Position numbers and translations under genes: made by a program. Shown in pieces: positions 27,518 through 36,183 of a DNA stretch of 64,000 bases. Each line of letters starts with the position of its first letter. Within the stretch, counting starts at the first letter, position 1. This DNA is from DASWTL01 sp035575925. Its GTDB lineage: Bacteria > Bacteroidota > Bacteroidia > Sphingobacteriales > Sphingobacteriaceae. The stretch is from positions 1-64,000 of the forward strand of contig DATLXK010000070.1 of NCBI GenBank assembly GCA_035575925.1, read 5' to 3'. Below the pieces are notes generated by a model. That model was not told the DNA's origin and ran no database searches. It saw only the letters and a list, made by a program, of their open reading frames with translations.

Positions 27518-28974
27518 CAGCTTAATTGATTTAAAATTTCAGCAAGCAATTTCTTATCATCAAACGGATGCTTAACACCGCTGATTTCCTGGTATTTCTC
27601 ATGACCCTTTCCCGCCAGTAAAATAATATCACCGGTTTTAGCTAAATGACATGCCGTCCTTATGGCTTCTTTTCTGTCAGTTATGGAAATAGTCTTTTTA
27701 CGGTTATTCGGCATAACACCTTTTTCCATATCACTGATGATTTTCTCCGGACTTTCACTCCGCGGATTATCGGAAGTCAGGATTACCTTATCGCTCCAAT
27801 CGCAGGCAACCTGTGCCATCACCGGACGCTTTGTTGTATCGCGGTCTCCACCACATCCTATAACTGTTATTACCTGTTCTGTACCTTTGCGAATATCCTT
27901 TATAGTGCTTAGCACATTCTGAACGGCATCGGGAGTATGAGCATAATCAACAATTCCAATAACACCGCTGGTTGACGTAATGTAATCGAAGCGTCCTTCA
28001 GCGCCCTTCAGTCTGCTTAAAACAGTCAAAACCCGGGCTTTATCCTGATCCAGAAGCATAGCCGCAGCATAAACCGCGAGCAGGTTGTAGGCATTAAAGC
28101 TGCCCACCATTTTAAACCAAACTTCTTCATTATCAATATTTAACAGCAAGCCTCCAAATTGATTTTCGAGAATTTTAGCTTTAAAATCAGCCATGCTTTT
28201 TAAGCTGTAGCTTTTTTGATAAGCTTTAGTGTTTTGAAGCATCACACTGCCGTTTTTATCATCCGCATTGGTTAAGGCAAAGGCAGTCTTATCCAAGCCA
28301 TCAAAAAATGTCTTTTTAGCTTTTAAATATTCACTAAATGTCCGATGAAAATCTAAATGATCATGAGTAAGGTTAGTAAATATAGCGCCTGAAAAATGCA
28401 GTCCTTCAATACGGTACTGACTTACAGCATGAGAACTGACTTCTATAAAGCAGTAATCACAACCCATAGTTACCATGTCTTTCAACAGACTGTTTAGAGA
28501 TACAGGATCAGGCGTGGTATGTGTAGCAGGAACTATCTCATCATTGATTTGATTCTGCACAGTCGAGATCAAACCCACCTTATATCCTAATTCCCGAAAC
28601 AACTGGAAAAGCAACGTAGCGGTAGTTGTTTTACCATTAGTGCCGGTTACTCCTATCAGTTTCAAGTCTGCTGATGGGGTTCCAAAAAAGTTTGATGCCA
28701 TACGGCCTAAAGCCTTCGAAGTATTGTCTACTTTAATGTAAGTTATTCCAGCAATTAAATCTGCAGGCATATCCTCGCAAACGATAGCGCGGGCACCATC
28801 GGCGATGGCTTTACTGATATATTGGTGGCCATCAACCGATGTTCCTTTTACAGCAGTAAATATAGACCCCGGAGATACTTTTCTTGAGTCAAAGATTATA
28901 CCTGTAACATCAAGATCTGTTGAACCTGATATTTCCTGTAATGACACCGAATAAAGAATATCTTTTAAGTTCAT
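27517..28974 (-). CDS. murE: UDP-MurNAc-tripeptide synthetase, meso-DAP type
   Basis: The 485-residue Mur ligase has the ATP loop GVTGTNGKTTTATLLFQL, HTTPDPVSL, NLTHDHLDFH and DYAHTPDAV. The substrate motif is DNPRSE, the form diagnostic for meso-diaminopimelate addition (Lys enzymes carry other residues in place of the Arg). This agrees with dapA at 14376. It overlaps the neighbouring PBP and mraY genes by one base each. Confidence 0.97.
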   Translation of the reverse strand: MNLKDILYSVSLQEISGSTDLDVTGIIFDSRKVSPGSIFTAVKGTSVDGHQYISKAIADGARAIVCEDMPADLIAGITYIKVDNTSKALGRMASNFFGTPSADLKLIGVTGTNGKTTTATLLFQLFRELGYKVGLISTVQNQINDEIVPATHTTPDPVSLNSLLKDMVTMGCDYCFIEVSSHAVSQYRIEGLHFSGAIFTNLTHDHLDFHRTFSEYLKAKKTFFDGLDKTAFALTNADDKNGSVMLQNTKAYQKSYSLKSMADFKAKILENQFGGLLLNIDNEEVWFKMVGSFNAYNLLAVYAAAMLLDQDKARVLTVLSRLKGAEGRFDYITSTSGVIGIVDYAHTPDAVQNVLSTIKDIRKGTEQVITVIGCGGDRDTTKRPVMAQVACDWSDKVILTSDNPRSESPEKIISDMEKGVMPNNRKKTISITDRKEAIRTACHLAKTGDIILLAGKGHEKYQEISGVKHPFDDKKLLAEILNQLS

Positions 28975-31088
28975 TATTGCAGTTCTAAAACAATCGGATA
29001 ACCTTTAATAATACGTGTCCCTGCAACCAGCGACTGCCTTACTACTTTTCCGCTGCCTTTAACTAAAGGTCGCAAGCCTGAGTTGCCTATCATGTATAAG
29101 GCATCTTTTAAGCCCATTCCATTTACATTCGGTACACTTCCATGTGTATAATTAGCTTCCTGAAATGGCATATCATTAGTGGTGGCTAATGTTTTTGTAT
29201 ACCTTGTTTTCGGGACCTGAAGAGCTTTAATTCCTAATGCCTGATATACGCGTTGAGCAGATTTATTATCGCCCCCTTTAACTTCAGGCGTTTTTGAGTT
29301 TCCTGCATATTGAGAAACACTTATCTTATCAAACATCCTGACATCCCTGGCATATACCTTGTCAGCAACCTCTTTAAACACCGGGCCCGCTACATCAGCG
29401 GCATAATAAGAACCTTTTGACCGATCGGGATTATGTATCACCACAATCATGGAATATTTAGGATTATCTGCCGGAAAGTATCCGCAAAAAGATGCCTGGT
29501 ACTGTTTCTTAGCATATCCTCCTGCACCCTGTGCAACCTGGGCCGTCCCGGTTTTACCGGCTATTTTATATAATGGGTTTTTAAGTTTTGCGCCTGTTCC
29601 GCCTTCTTCATTGACAACCCCTTCAAGCATCTGCTTTAGTTTAGCAAGTGTTTTATCAGAACATATCTTATTACTAATCTCTTTGGTTTGAAAATGTTCT
29701 ACTGTTTGGCCAAATTGCCTGATTTCCCGAACAAATAAGGGAGATATCATTCTTCCATTATTAGCTACAGCATTGTAGAACGCCAGCATTTGCAATGGCG
29801 TCATCTTCAGTTCATATCCATATGCCATCCATGGGAGGGTTAGCTTGCTCCAGCTTCTACTTTTCGGAGTTTTAATCAGTGGAATTCCCTCACCTGGAAT
29901 TTGCAGACTTAAAGGCTCCCCGAGGTGCAGTTCGTGGAGCCTATCCGTAAAGTCTGAAGGGTTATCCCTGTAGTTTTTATAAATCATTTTGGTGATAGCC
30001 ACATTAGAAGATACTTCAAAAGCCTTCTTCATTGTGATCACACCATACCCTCCTTCATGAGAGTCACTTATCGTATTACGTGAAAATTTAATTTTTCCTC
30101 CCTGAGTATCCACCAGGTCATCCAGATCAAATTTTCCATCCTCCATTGCAACCAGATAGGAAGCCAGTTTAAATGTGGAACCCGGCTCGGCGCTTGCAGC
30201 AATAGCATAATTAAATTTCTCCTGGTAAATACTGTCGGCCACTTTGGTATAATTAGCAACCGCACGTATTTCGCCTGTTGATACTTCCATTAAAATAACC
30301 GATCCATGATCTGCATTACTTTTAATCAGCTGTTTTTCAAGTGCACGCTGCGCTACGTCCTGCATATTAATATCAATAGTTGATATTATATCTGACCCAT
30401 CTTTCGGGGCGATTTCAATATCCCGGTTTACAGGCATCCAAATACCCCCTGCAATACGCTGCATTAAACGTTTGCCTGTTTCTCCGTTAATATAACTTCC
30501 GTATGCTCCTTCAAGCCCTACCGGTTGTACGTTCTCGTTTTTATACCCGATAGTCCTTGCAGCAAGTGAGCGAAAAGGCAAGATTCTTTTGTTTTGCTGA
30601 ACAGCAATTAATCCCCCTTTATATTTCCCCAGATTAAATATGGGGAACTTTCTGATGATCTTCAGATCCTGGTAGGACACTTTACGTTTTAACAGCACGT
30701 ACCTTAAGCGGTCAGCACGGGATTCTCTCAGAATTTGCGAATACCGCGAAGTAGATTTGTCGCCAAAAAACATGGAAAGTTTTTGAGCCAGGGAATCCAC
30801 CTTTTCATAAAACACCTCATCTTTAGCAACCCCGCCAGCCAGCATATCCATCCTCAGTTCATACTCGGGGACCGATGTTGCCATCAAACTACCGTCCACA
30901 GAGTAAATATTACCTCTTGCAGCTTCCACATTCACAAATTTTGTAGACAGACTATCCGCCATAGAACGCCATTTCCTTCCTTCAGAAAACTGCACATTAA
31001 ACAATTTAAACAAAACTGCGAACGCAAACAGCATAATTACCCCAAAGGCAAGATATACACGCAATAATATGTCAGTTCTGATATTCAT
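28974..31088 (-). CDS. ftsI: Division-specific class B penicillin-binding protein with PASTA domain (FtsI/PBP3)
   Basis: The 704-residue bitopic transpeptidase has an N-terminal membrane helix (about 9-30) and a PBP dimerisation domain with the RGNIYSVDG motif. Its catalytic domain has Ser304 in AEPGSTFK, SSN in FEVSSNVAITK and KTGT in AGKTGTAQVAQ. One C-terminal PASTA domain (about 645-704, SVPNVNGMGLKDALYMIGN) follows, which is typical of Bacteroidota and Gram-positive FtsI-type proteins. It crosslinks septal peptidoglycan with FtsW. It lies 17 bp after the FtsL-like gene. Confidence 0.94.
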   Translation of the reverse strand: MNIRTDILLRVYLAFGVIMLFAFAVLFKLFNVQFSEGRKWRSMADSLSTKFVNVEAARGNIYSVDGSLMATSVPEYELRMDMLAGGVAKDEVFYEKVDSLAQKLSMFFGDKSTSRYSQILRESRADRLRYVLLKRKVSYQDLKIIRKFPIFNLGKYKGGLIAVQQNKRILPFRSLAARTIGYKNENVQPVGLEGAYGSYINGETGKRLMQRIAGGIWMPVNRDIEIAPKDGSDIISTIDINMQDVAQRALEKQLIKSNADHGSVILMEVSTGEIRAVANYTKVADSIYQEKFNYAIAASAEPGSTFKLASYLVAMEDGKFDLDDLVDTQGGKIKFSRNTISDSHEGGYGVITMKKAFEVSSNVAITKMIYKNYRDNPSDFTDRLHELHLGEPLSLQIPGEGIPLIKTPKSRSWSKLTLPWMAYGYELKMTPLQMLAFYNAVANNGRMISPLFVREIRQFGQTVEHFQTKEISNKICSDKTLAKLKQMLEGVVNEEGGTGAKLKNPLYKIAGKTGTAQVAQGAGGYAKKQYQASFCGYFPADNPKYSMIVVIHNPDRSKGSYYAADVAGPVFKEVADKVYARDVRMFDKISVSQYAGNSKTPEVKGGDNKSAQRVYQALGIKALQVPKTRYTKTLATTNDMPFQEANYTHGSVPNVNGMGLKDALYMIGNSGLRPLVKGSGKVVRQSLVAGTRIIKGYPIVLELQ

Positions 31089-31105
31089 AGCTTTACCTAT
31101 CCTAA

Positions 31106-31525
31106 TTAAGGTGAAGGCGCAATTGTTATATAATCCTCTATTGGTACCATTAATTTCTTCGGCGGCTCTACGGGTTCTTTTAACCCTAGCGTATCTACTT
31201 TTTTTGCAACTTCGGTCTGTGTACTTCTCAGCATCAGATCTGCTTTTATAGTTTTAAAATCCCAGCTCATCTCTTTTACCTCCTTGTTCAGCTTATCAAT
31301 TTCACGGATACTTTTCTCTGCCAGGTGCCGGTTACCGATATACAACATGGCCAAAAACGCTATGAACGCTATGAAGGGAAGCATTTGTGTTGCAGCTTCT
31401 TTTGAAACCACTCCTTCTGTAAAAAGAATAGTTATGAAGTTTCGCGGAAGTTCGGCCTTTACTTCAGACTGAACTTCCGGCTCCACTTCACCCCTGATTA
31501 ACTCATCTCTAAAATGGTTGCTCAT
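31106..31525 (-). CDS. FtsL-like division protein
   Basis: The 139-residue protein has an acidic, charged cytoplasmic N-terminus (about 1-45), one membrane helix (about 47-62, MLPFIAFIAFLAMLYIGN) and a short predicted coiled coil (about 65-105) in the periplasm. Location between rsmH and the class B PBP, with 17 bp overlap with rsmH, is the canonical place of FtsL. Sequence similarity to proteobacterial FtsL is slight, so the assignment rests on topology and context. Confidence 0.82.
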   Translation of the reverse strand: MSNHFRDELIRGEVEPEVQSEVKAELPRNFITILFTEGVVSKEAATQMLPFIAFIAFLAMLYIGNRHLAEKSIREIDKLNKEVKEMSWDFKTIKADLMLRSTQTEVAKKVDTLGLKEPVEPPKKLMVPIEDYITIAPSP

Positions 31526-32423
31526 TTTTTACAGCAATTCTTAATCGGGCACTGCGCGCCCTGTTATTTTGTACAATTTCTTCTTCTGATGCGACTACAG
31601 GTTTCCTTGTAACTGCACTCAGTGGTTTGATCTGATTCCCAAAAAAATCTTTATTTACCTCACCTTTAAATTTACCGGTGTTGATATAATTCTTTACCAG
31701 CCGGTCTTCCAGTGAATGGTATGACATAACTACCAGGCGACCCCCATCTTTCAGAATATCAGCAGCTTGCACTATAAATTCCTGCAAAGCTTCAAGCTCC
31801 TGGTTTACTTCTATTCTTAATGCCTGAAAAACCTGAGCCATGTATTTATTTTCTTTTCCACGCGGCATAAGACCCTGAATAGCCTCTTTAAACCTGGCAA
31901 CGGTATCTATGGGAGCATTCAACCGGGCTGTCACCACCGTACGGGCAAGGCTTTTAGCGTTTTTAACCTCGCCATACATCCCGAAAATGCGGTGGAGATC
32001 CTCTTCCTTATAAGTATTTAATATCATTTTCGCCGTCAAAGCAGATGATTGATCCATGCGCATATCAAGATCTGCATCAAAACGTGTAGAAAAGCCCCGC
32101 TCAGGCTGATCAAACTGATGCGAAGACACGCCCAGATCTGCCAGTATACCATCAACAGGCATCGCATTATTTAAACGGCAGTAATTTTTAAGATATCTGA
32201 AATTCTGATCAATAAAGGTTAAACGACCATCAGCCGGGATATTCTGCTGCGCATCTGCATCATGATCGAATGCCAATAACCGTCCATTCTCACCCAAATG
32301 CTTAAGAATCTCGCGGGAATGGCCACCGCCACCGAAAGTAACATCCACATAAATACCATCGGCATGAATAGCCAAACCTTCTATACACTCACGCAGCATC
32401 ACCGGAGTATGATACTTATTCAT
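31509..32423 (-). CDS. rsmH: 16S rRNA m4C1402 methyltransferase
   Basis: The 304-residue SAM-dependent methyltransferase opens YHTPVMLRECIEGL, followed by YVDVTFGGGGHSREIL (SAM motif I), GILADLGVSSHQFD and MSYHSLEDRLVKN. It methylates N4 of C1402 in the ribosomal P site. The ATG at 32423 is chosen over one six codons upstream because AAGGAGGG lies a few bases before it, and because it overlaps the mraZ stop as ATGAATAA. Confidence 0.96.
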   Translation of the reverse strand: MNKYHTPVMLRECIEGLAIHADGIYVDVTFGGGGHSREILKHLGENGRLLAFDHDADAQQNIPADGRLTFIDQNFRYLKNYCRLNNAMPVDGILADLGVSSHQFDQPERGFSTRFDADLDMRMDQSSALTAKMILNTYKEEDLHRIFGMYGEVKNAKSLARTVVTARLNAPIDTVARFKEAIQGLMPRGKENKYMAQVFQALRIEVNQELEALQEFIVQAADILKDGGRLVVMSYHSLEDRLVKNYINTGKFKGEVNKDFFGNQIKPLSAVTRKPVVASEEEIVQNNRARSARLRIAVKNEQPF

Positions 32424-32877
32424 CAACCCTCCTTCCTGCACCCATTACTTCTTCTGCCAGATTTGCAAAATTTTCGGGTTCATTATCTAATTGGGAGTCA
32501 TAGGCATCTTTAGCCCAAACCTCAATTTTGTTAAACTGGCAAGATAATACCACTTCCGTGCCTATCCCGGCATAATCCAGTAACGACTTTGGAAGAAGAA
32601 TGCGGTTAGCAGCATCAAGCGAAAGCTCGGATGCACCCCGGGTAAAGTAGCGGATAAATTCCCGGGTTCTTTTTTCATATTGATTGAGCCTGCTTAACTC
32701 ATCAACAATTTTGTCCCACTCTTTTTTTGTGTAAATCACCAGATGCTTCTCAAAACCCCGGTTAATTACAAGCCCCTCTCTTTCAGCTTCAGGAAGCTGT
32801 TTTTTGAGGTTAGAAGGGATCATCATTCTCCCCTTCACATCAAGCCTACAATCAAATTCACCTAAGAAATGAGACAT
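32416..32877 (-). CDS. mraZ: Transcriptional regulator MraZ
   Basis: The 153-residue protein has two SpoVT/AbrB-like repeats: FLGEFDCRLDVKGRMMIPS near the start and SELSLDAANRILLPKSLLDY in the second half. MraZ forms rings, binds a cluster of short direct repeats before its own gene and regulates the dcw operon. Three such repeats are visible 40-70 bp upstream (32919-32948). It is the first gene of the dcw cluster. Confidence 0.95.
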   Translation of the reverse strand: MSHFLGEFDCRLDVKGRMMIPSNLKKQLPEAEREGLVINRGFEKHLVIYTKKEWDKIVDELSRLNQYEKRTREFIRYFTRGASELSLDAANRILLPKSLLDYAGIGTEVVLSCQFNKIEVWAKDAYDSQLDNEPENFANLAEEVMGAGRRVDE

Positions 32878-32918
32878 TTTGGTTTATATACAGTTTTTAT
32901 CTAGAGTAAAAGTAAATA

Positions 32919-32948
32919 CTTTTACCACTTTTTACCACATATTCCCAC
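32919..32948 (-). promoter_or_regulatory. Likely MraZ operator: three 10-bp direct repeats
   Basis: On the minus strand three consecutive decamers read GTGGGAATAT, GTGGTAAAAA and GTGGTAAAAG. In other bacteria MraZ binds TGGGN boxes repeated every 10-11 bp upstream of mraZ, and the spacing and GTGG core match. It lies 42 bp before the mraZ start. Confidence 0.75.
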
Positions 32949-32990
32949 AAAAAGTTTTCAACATGAATTTTATTTTGATCAGGGCGCAAA

Positions 32991-33021
32991 AAAGCCCCGT
33001 AGATTAACCAGGCGGGGCTTT
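32991..33021 (-). terminator. Terminator after pgk
   Basis: AAAGCCCCG and CGGGGCTTT arms with a 13-base loop form a strong stem between pgk and mraZ. It separates the glycolytic genes from the dcw cluster and has the same stem as the dapA terminator at 15265. Confidence 0.8.
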
Positions 33022-33037
33022 ATTTTTTCTTACAGGC

Positions 33038-33070
33038 AGACCTATAAGGTCTCGAAAACCTTATAGGTCT
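33038..33070. repeat. Palindromic element next to the pgk stop codon
   Basis: AGACCTATAAGGT and ACCTTATAGGTCT are perfect 13-bp inverted arms around a 7-base loop. It lies four bases from the pgk stop. It may be a dispersed REP-like repeat or an extra mRNA-stabilising stem upstream of the GC-rich terminator. Confidence 0.6.
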
Positions 33071-33073
33071 TGA

Positions 33074-34261
33074 TTAATCATTAATGGCTTTTACTCCTGG
33101 CAATTCCTTACCCTCCATATATTCAAGCAATGCCCCTCCACCGGTGGATACATAACTTACCTGTTCCTCAAATCCAAATTTTGATACTGCTGCGGCAGAG
33201 TCGCCGCCGCCTATAAGCGAAAAAGCTCCGTTTTTAGTAGCTTCAACTACAGCTTCAGCAACCGCTTTAGTTCCGGTTTGAAATTTTTCCATCTCAAAAA
33301 CCCCCATGGGCCCATTCCATAAAATAGTCTTCGAATCCTTAATTACCCGGGTAAAATTTTCAATAGATTCCGGACCAATATCCAGTCCCATCCAACCATC
33401 TTTAATAGAATGGTTTGGTGAAGCTGCGGTATTTGCGTCGTTTGAAAAGTTATCTGCGATTACTGAATCTGTCGGCAATAATAAATTTACCCCTTTAGTT
33501 TTAGCTTTAGCAATAAGTTCAATGGCCAGTTCTAATTTATCTTCTTCTACCAGTGATTTCCCTATTGATCCGCCTTGTGCTTTCGCAAATGTATACGCCA
33601 TTCCGCCGCCAATGATCAGGTTATCAACTTTATCGAGCAATTTCTCTATCAACAATATCTTATCAGACACTTTTGCGCCACCCATAATTGCAGTAAAAGG
33701 TTTTTCGGGATTATTCAAAACCTTTTCAGCATTTTTCAGCTCACCCGCCATTAAATAACCGAAGTACTTTGCATCCGGGAAAAACTTAGCGATAATAGCG
33801 GTAGAGGCATGGGCGCGATGTGCTGTACCAAATGCATCATTTACGTAAACATCCCCAAGCTGAGCCAGTTTTTCAGCAAATGCTTCATCTCCTTTTTCCT
33901 CCTCCTTATAAAATCGCAGATTTTCCAGCAGAAGTACCTGTCCGCTTTTTAATCCCGATGCCATTTGCCTTGCATTATCGCCTACACAATCATCAGCAAA
34001 CTGAACATCAACCCCTAATTGCCGGGAAAGGTGCTTGACTATATGCTTTAGTGAATACTTATCGGCCGGGCCTTCTTTAGGTCTGCCCAGATGAGACATC
34101 AAAATCACCGAGCCTCCGTCTGCCAGTATTTTCTTTATTGTAGGAAGCGCTCCCTGAATCCTGTTATCATCCGTAATATTAAAATCCTCATCCAGCGGCA
34201 CATTAAAATCTACACGAATGAGGGCTTTTTTTCCTGAAAAGTTAAATTGATCGATTGTCAT
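33074..34261 (-). CDS. pgk: Phosphoglycerate kinase
   Basis: The 395-residue protein contains LIRVDFNVPLDEDFNITDDN, MSHLGRPKEGP, LLENLRFYKEEE, YVNDAFGTAHRAHAS, the GGAKVSDKI segment and GGGDSAAAV at the nucleotide site. It makes ATP from 1,3-bisphosphoglycerate in glycolysis. It follows gap and a GNAT gene on the same strand, and the two glycolytic enzymes act consecutively. Confidence 0.98.
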   Translation of the reverse strand: MTIDQFNFSGKKALIRVDFNVPLDEDFNITDDNRIQGALPTIKKILADGGSVILMSHLGRPKEGPADKYSLKHIVKHLSRQLGVDVQFADDCVGDNARQMASGLKSGQVLLLENLRFYKEEEKGDEAFAEKLAQLGDVYVNDAFGTAHRAHASTAIIAKFFPDAKYFGYLMAGELKNAEKVLNNPEKPFTAIMGGAKVSDKILLIEKLLDKVDNLIIGGGMAYTFAKAQGGSIGKSLVEEDKLELAIELIAKAKTKGVNLLLPTDSVIADNFSNDANTAASPNHSIKDGWMGLDIGPESIENFTRVIKDSKTILWNGPMGVFEMEKFQTGTKAVAEAVVEATKNGAFSLIGGGDSAAAVSKFGFEEQVSYVSTGGGALLEYMEGKELPGVKAIND

Positions 34262-34291
34262 ATTATTAATACTAAAAGACTGAAAAACAGT

Positions 34292-34723
34292 TTACATAAT
34301 CTTTAAATACATCTGGCGGTGAGGTCCTATTTGATCTACTTCAAATTCACCTGATATGAATTCAAAACCTGTGTTCAGATAAAACCTATAGGCTGCCTGC
34401 CGTGCATTGCACCAGATATAATTTGCTTTAAGGCCGCGAAGATAAACGATTCCAAAATTTAAAAGCTGGTTTCCAGCTCCCATATTCCTAAAATCAGGAT
34501 GGGTGGCCATTCCGCGCAACTGGTAACCATCACCCGGAAAATCGTTATGTGTCCGTTGATGGAAAGTTACCGCACTGATTATCTGTCCCAGCCTGAAATC
34601 TCCCAGGTGAAATGAGCATTTCTCATTATCACCTTCAAAATAACACTCTTCAAATGGTTTACCATCCCGTAACACCTCACTACGGAGCAGCAATGTTTGG
34701 GTGGTATCTATAAATTTTATCAT
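34292..34723 (-). CDS. GNAT family N-acetyltransferase
   Basis: The 143-residue protein carries the GNAT acetyl-CoA binding motif A (YQLRGMATHPDFRNMGAGNQ) followed by LLNFGIVYLRG and a C-terminal strand FEFISGEFEVDQIGPHRQMY. The substrate is unknown. It sits between gap (upstream) and pgk (30 bp downstream) on the same strand, so it is probably co-transcribed with them. Confidence 0.85.
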   Translation of the reverse strand: MIKFIDTTQTLLLRSEVLRDGKPFEECYFEGDNEKCSFHLGDFRLGQIISAVTFHQRTHNDFPGDGYQLRGMATHPDFRNMGAGNQLLNFGIVYLRGLKANYIWCNARQAAYRFYLNTGFEFISGEFEVDQIGPHRQMYLKIM

Positions 34724-34727
34724 TGGT

Positions 34728-34757
34728 CTGATCCTAACCCTTTTCCAAAGAGAAGGG
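34728..34757. repeat. Small palindromic repeat between gap and the GNAT gene
   Basis: A CCCTTTTCC / GGGAAAAGG-like stem (AACCCTTTTCCAAAGAGAAG, then GGATT) fills the 35-bp gap. It resembles the elements at 23632 and 24884 and probably belongs to the same dispersed class. Confidence 0.4.
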
Positions 34758-34758
34758 A

Positions 34759-35754
34759 TTAGTTTAATTTTGAAATTTTTTCTGCCAGGTCTGCCAGCCG
34801 ACTTGAATAACCCATTTCATTATCATACCACCCCACTACTTTAACCAGGCCCCCCACAATGGAAGTGAGCCGTGAATCAAAAATACAGGAATGTGTGTTT
34901 CCAAGTATATCAACAGAAACAATGGGATCAGAAGTGTATTCCAGTATCCCTTTTAAATAAGATTGTGAAGCGGCTTTAAATGCTGTATTAATTTCAGATA
35001 TAGTAGTTTGATTCTTCAGGGTACAGGTAAAATCAGTTAATGAGCCGTTCAGAACAGGCACTCTTATTCCGGCACCACCCAATTTACCTTCGAGATGAGG
35101 AAATATATTAGTAATTGCTTTTGCAGCACCTGTTGTAGTAGGAATGATGGATGCAGAGGCAGCCCGTGCTCTTCTCAAGTCTTTATGCGGTGCATCATGA
35201 AGATTTTGGTCGCCGGTCATGGAATGAACTGTGGTAATATAACCATCAACAATCCCCCACTGGTCATCCAGTATCTTAATCAGCGGTGCCACGTTATTGG
35301 TGGTACACGATGCATTGGACAAAACCGGAGATGATAAATTTACCAGGTGATCATTCACTCCCAAAACAACTGCGGGGACATCTTTATCAGGTGATGGCGC
35401 AGAAATAATAATCTGCTTTGCTCCTGCTTTGAGATGAAGCGATGCCAGCTCATTACTAATAAACTTACCGGTAGATTCTATTACCAGATCGATACTCAGC
35501 TCTGCCCACGGCAGCACGGAGGGATTCTTTTGGGAATATACCGGGATCTTTGAACCATTTACAATCAGGTACTGCCCTTCAGCTGTAATTAAGCCGTCAA
35601 AACCACCATGTACAGAATCGTATTTCAACAAATGTGCAAGTGTTTCCGGGTCAGTTACATCATTTATTGCAACAATCTCCATATCTTTTTTCTTAAAAAG
35701 GGTTCTGAAGCAGATGCGGCCGATGCGGCCAAAGCCATTTATTGCAATTCTCAT
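34759..35754 (-). CDS. gap: Glyceraldehyde-3-phosphate dehydrogenase
   Basis: The 331-residue enzyme starts MRIAINGFGRIGRICFRTLF (NAD-binding). It has the active-site motif SNASCTTNNVAPL with the nucleophilic Cys, HSMTGDQNLHDAPHKDLRRA with the catalytic His region nearby, and ends WYDNEMGYSSRLADL. It converts glyceraldehyde-3-phosphate to 1,3-bisphosphoglycerate, the substrate of the pgk product encoded downstream. Confidence 0.97.
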   Translation of the reverse strand: MRIAINGFGRIGRICFRTLFKKKDMEIVAINDVTDPETLAHLLKYDSVHGGFDGLITAEGQYLIVNGSKIPVYSQKNPSVLPWAELSIDLVIESTGKFISNELASLHLKAGAKQIIISAPSPDKDVPAVVLGVNDHLVNLSSPVLSNASCTTNNVAPLIKILDDQWGIVDGYITTVHSMTGDQNLHDAPHKDLRRARAASASIIPTTTGAAKAITNIFPHLEGKLGGAGIRVPVLNGSLTDFTCTLKNQTTISEINTAFKAASQSYLKGILEYTSDPIVSVDILGNTHSCIFDSRLTSIVGGLVKVVGWYDNEMGYSSRLADLAEKISKLN

Positions 35755-35805
35755 AACTCAGTCCAAAGTTATGGTAAATGAAGCGAAAAACATTTTGAAT
35801 TATTT

Positions 35806-35835
35806 TTGACTAAGCCGCTTCAATTTCTATTTTTG
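35806..35835 (+). promoter_or_regulatory. Bacteroidota promoter of tRNA-Glu
   Basis: A -33 TTG at 35806-35808 and a -7 box TATTTTTG at 35828-35835 are separated by exactly 19 bases, matching the Bacteroidota consensus TTG-N19-TAnnTTTG. The tRNA begins 17 bp after the box. Confidence 0.75.
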
Positions 35836-35852
35836 CACCCGCCAGGAGATCA

Positions 35853-35924
35853 GGCCCGTTCGTCTAGGGGTTAGGACGTTAGATTTTCATTCTAGAAACA
35901 GGGGTTCGATTCCCCTACGGGCTA
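35853..35924 (+). tRNA. tRNA-Glu (anticodon UUC)
   Basis: The 72-nt sequence folds as a cloverleaf. The acceptor stem is GGCCCGT/ACGGGCT with a G-U first pair, the D arm includes CTAGGGGTTAGGAC, and the anticodon stem TTAGA/TCTAG encloses loop TTTTCAT with anticodon TTC. The T arm is CAGGGGTTCGATTCCCCTA. CCA is not encoded. The T-arm and acceptor 3' half recur at 50722, marking this gene as the integration site of the island to its right. Confidence 0.95.
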
Positions 35925-36183
35925 CTTTTATCAGTAACAAAAAAACAAAAACCCTGCAAATGGTATCTTTGTCGGCGGCGGTGAAATTTATACCCTGACG
36001 TGCTTAGCTTCTTGATCTATTTTTTAAATAAATCAAAGTAGTCGTTGAAAACATAAAGCTTGTTCCTTTGGGCTCCAGATATTTCTCTTAAAATTTCGAG
36101 TTGCTCCAGGTCATTAATCAATTTATATGCTGTTACATATGATTTTTGAATGATTGCTTCAACTTTGGCGACATTGATTACGG
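35903..36183. repeat. Left 281-bp direct repeat of the tRNA-Glu island (attL-like)
   Basis: The repeat begins in the tRNA T-loop (GGTTCGATTCCCC) and runs through the tRNA 3' end, 92 bp of spacer and the last 55 or so codons of fic1. The copy at 50722-51002 is about 97% identical by eye, with a few substitutions and two single-base indels. The first about 22 bp would be the integrase crossover core; the longer identity suggests that each integrated element carried the same left end. Confidence 0.85.
35964..35971 (+). promoter_or_regulatory. Promoter-like TATCTTTG inside the direct repeat
   Basis: The exact -7 consensus box lies 40 bp after the tRNA and points into the 3' end of fic1 (antisense to it). 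It is conserved in the second repeat copy at 50784-50791. It may be a relic integrase promoter at the element end. Confidence 0.35.

Noticed and set aside
32424..32441. Upstream ATG for rsmH (32441)
   Set aside because: A strong AAGGAGGG lies between the two ATGs at the right distance for the second, and homologues start at (M)..YHTPVML.
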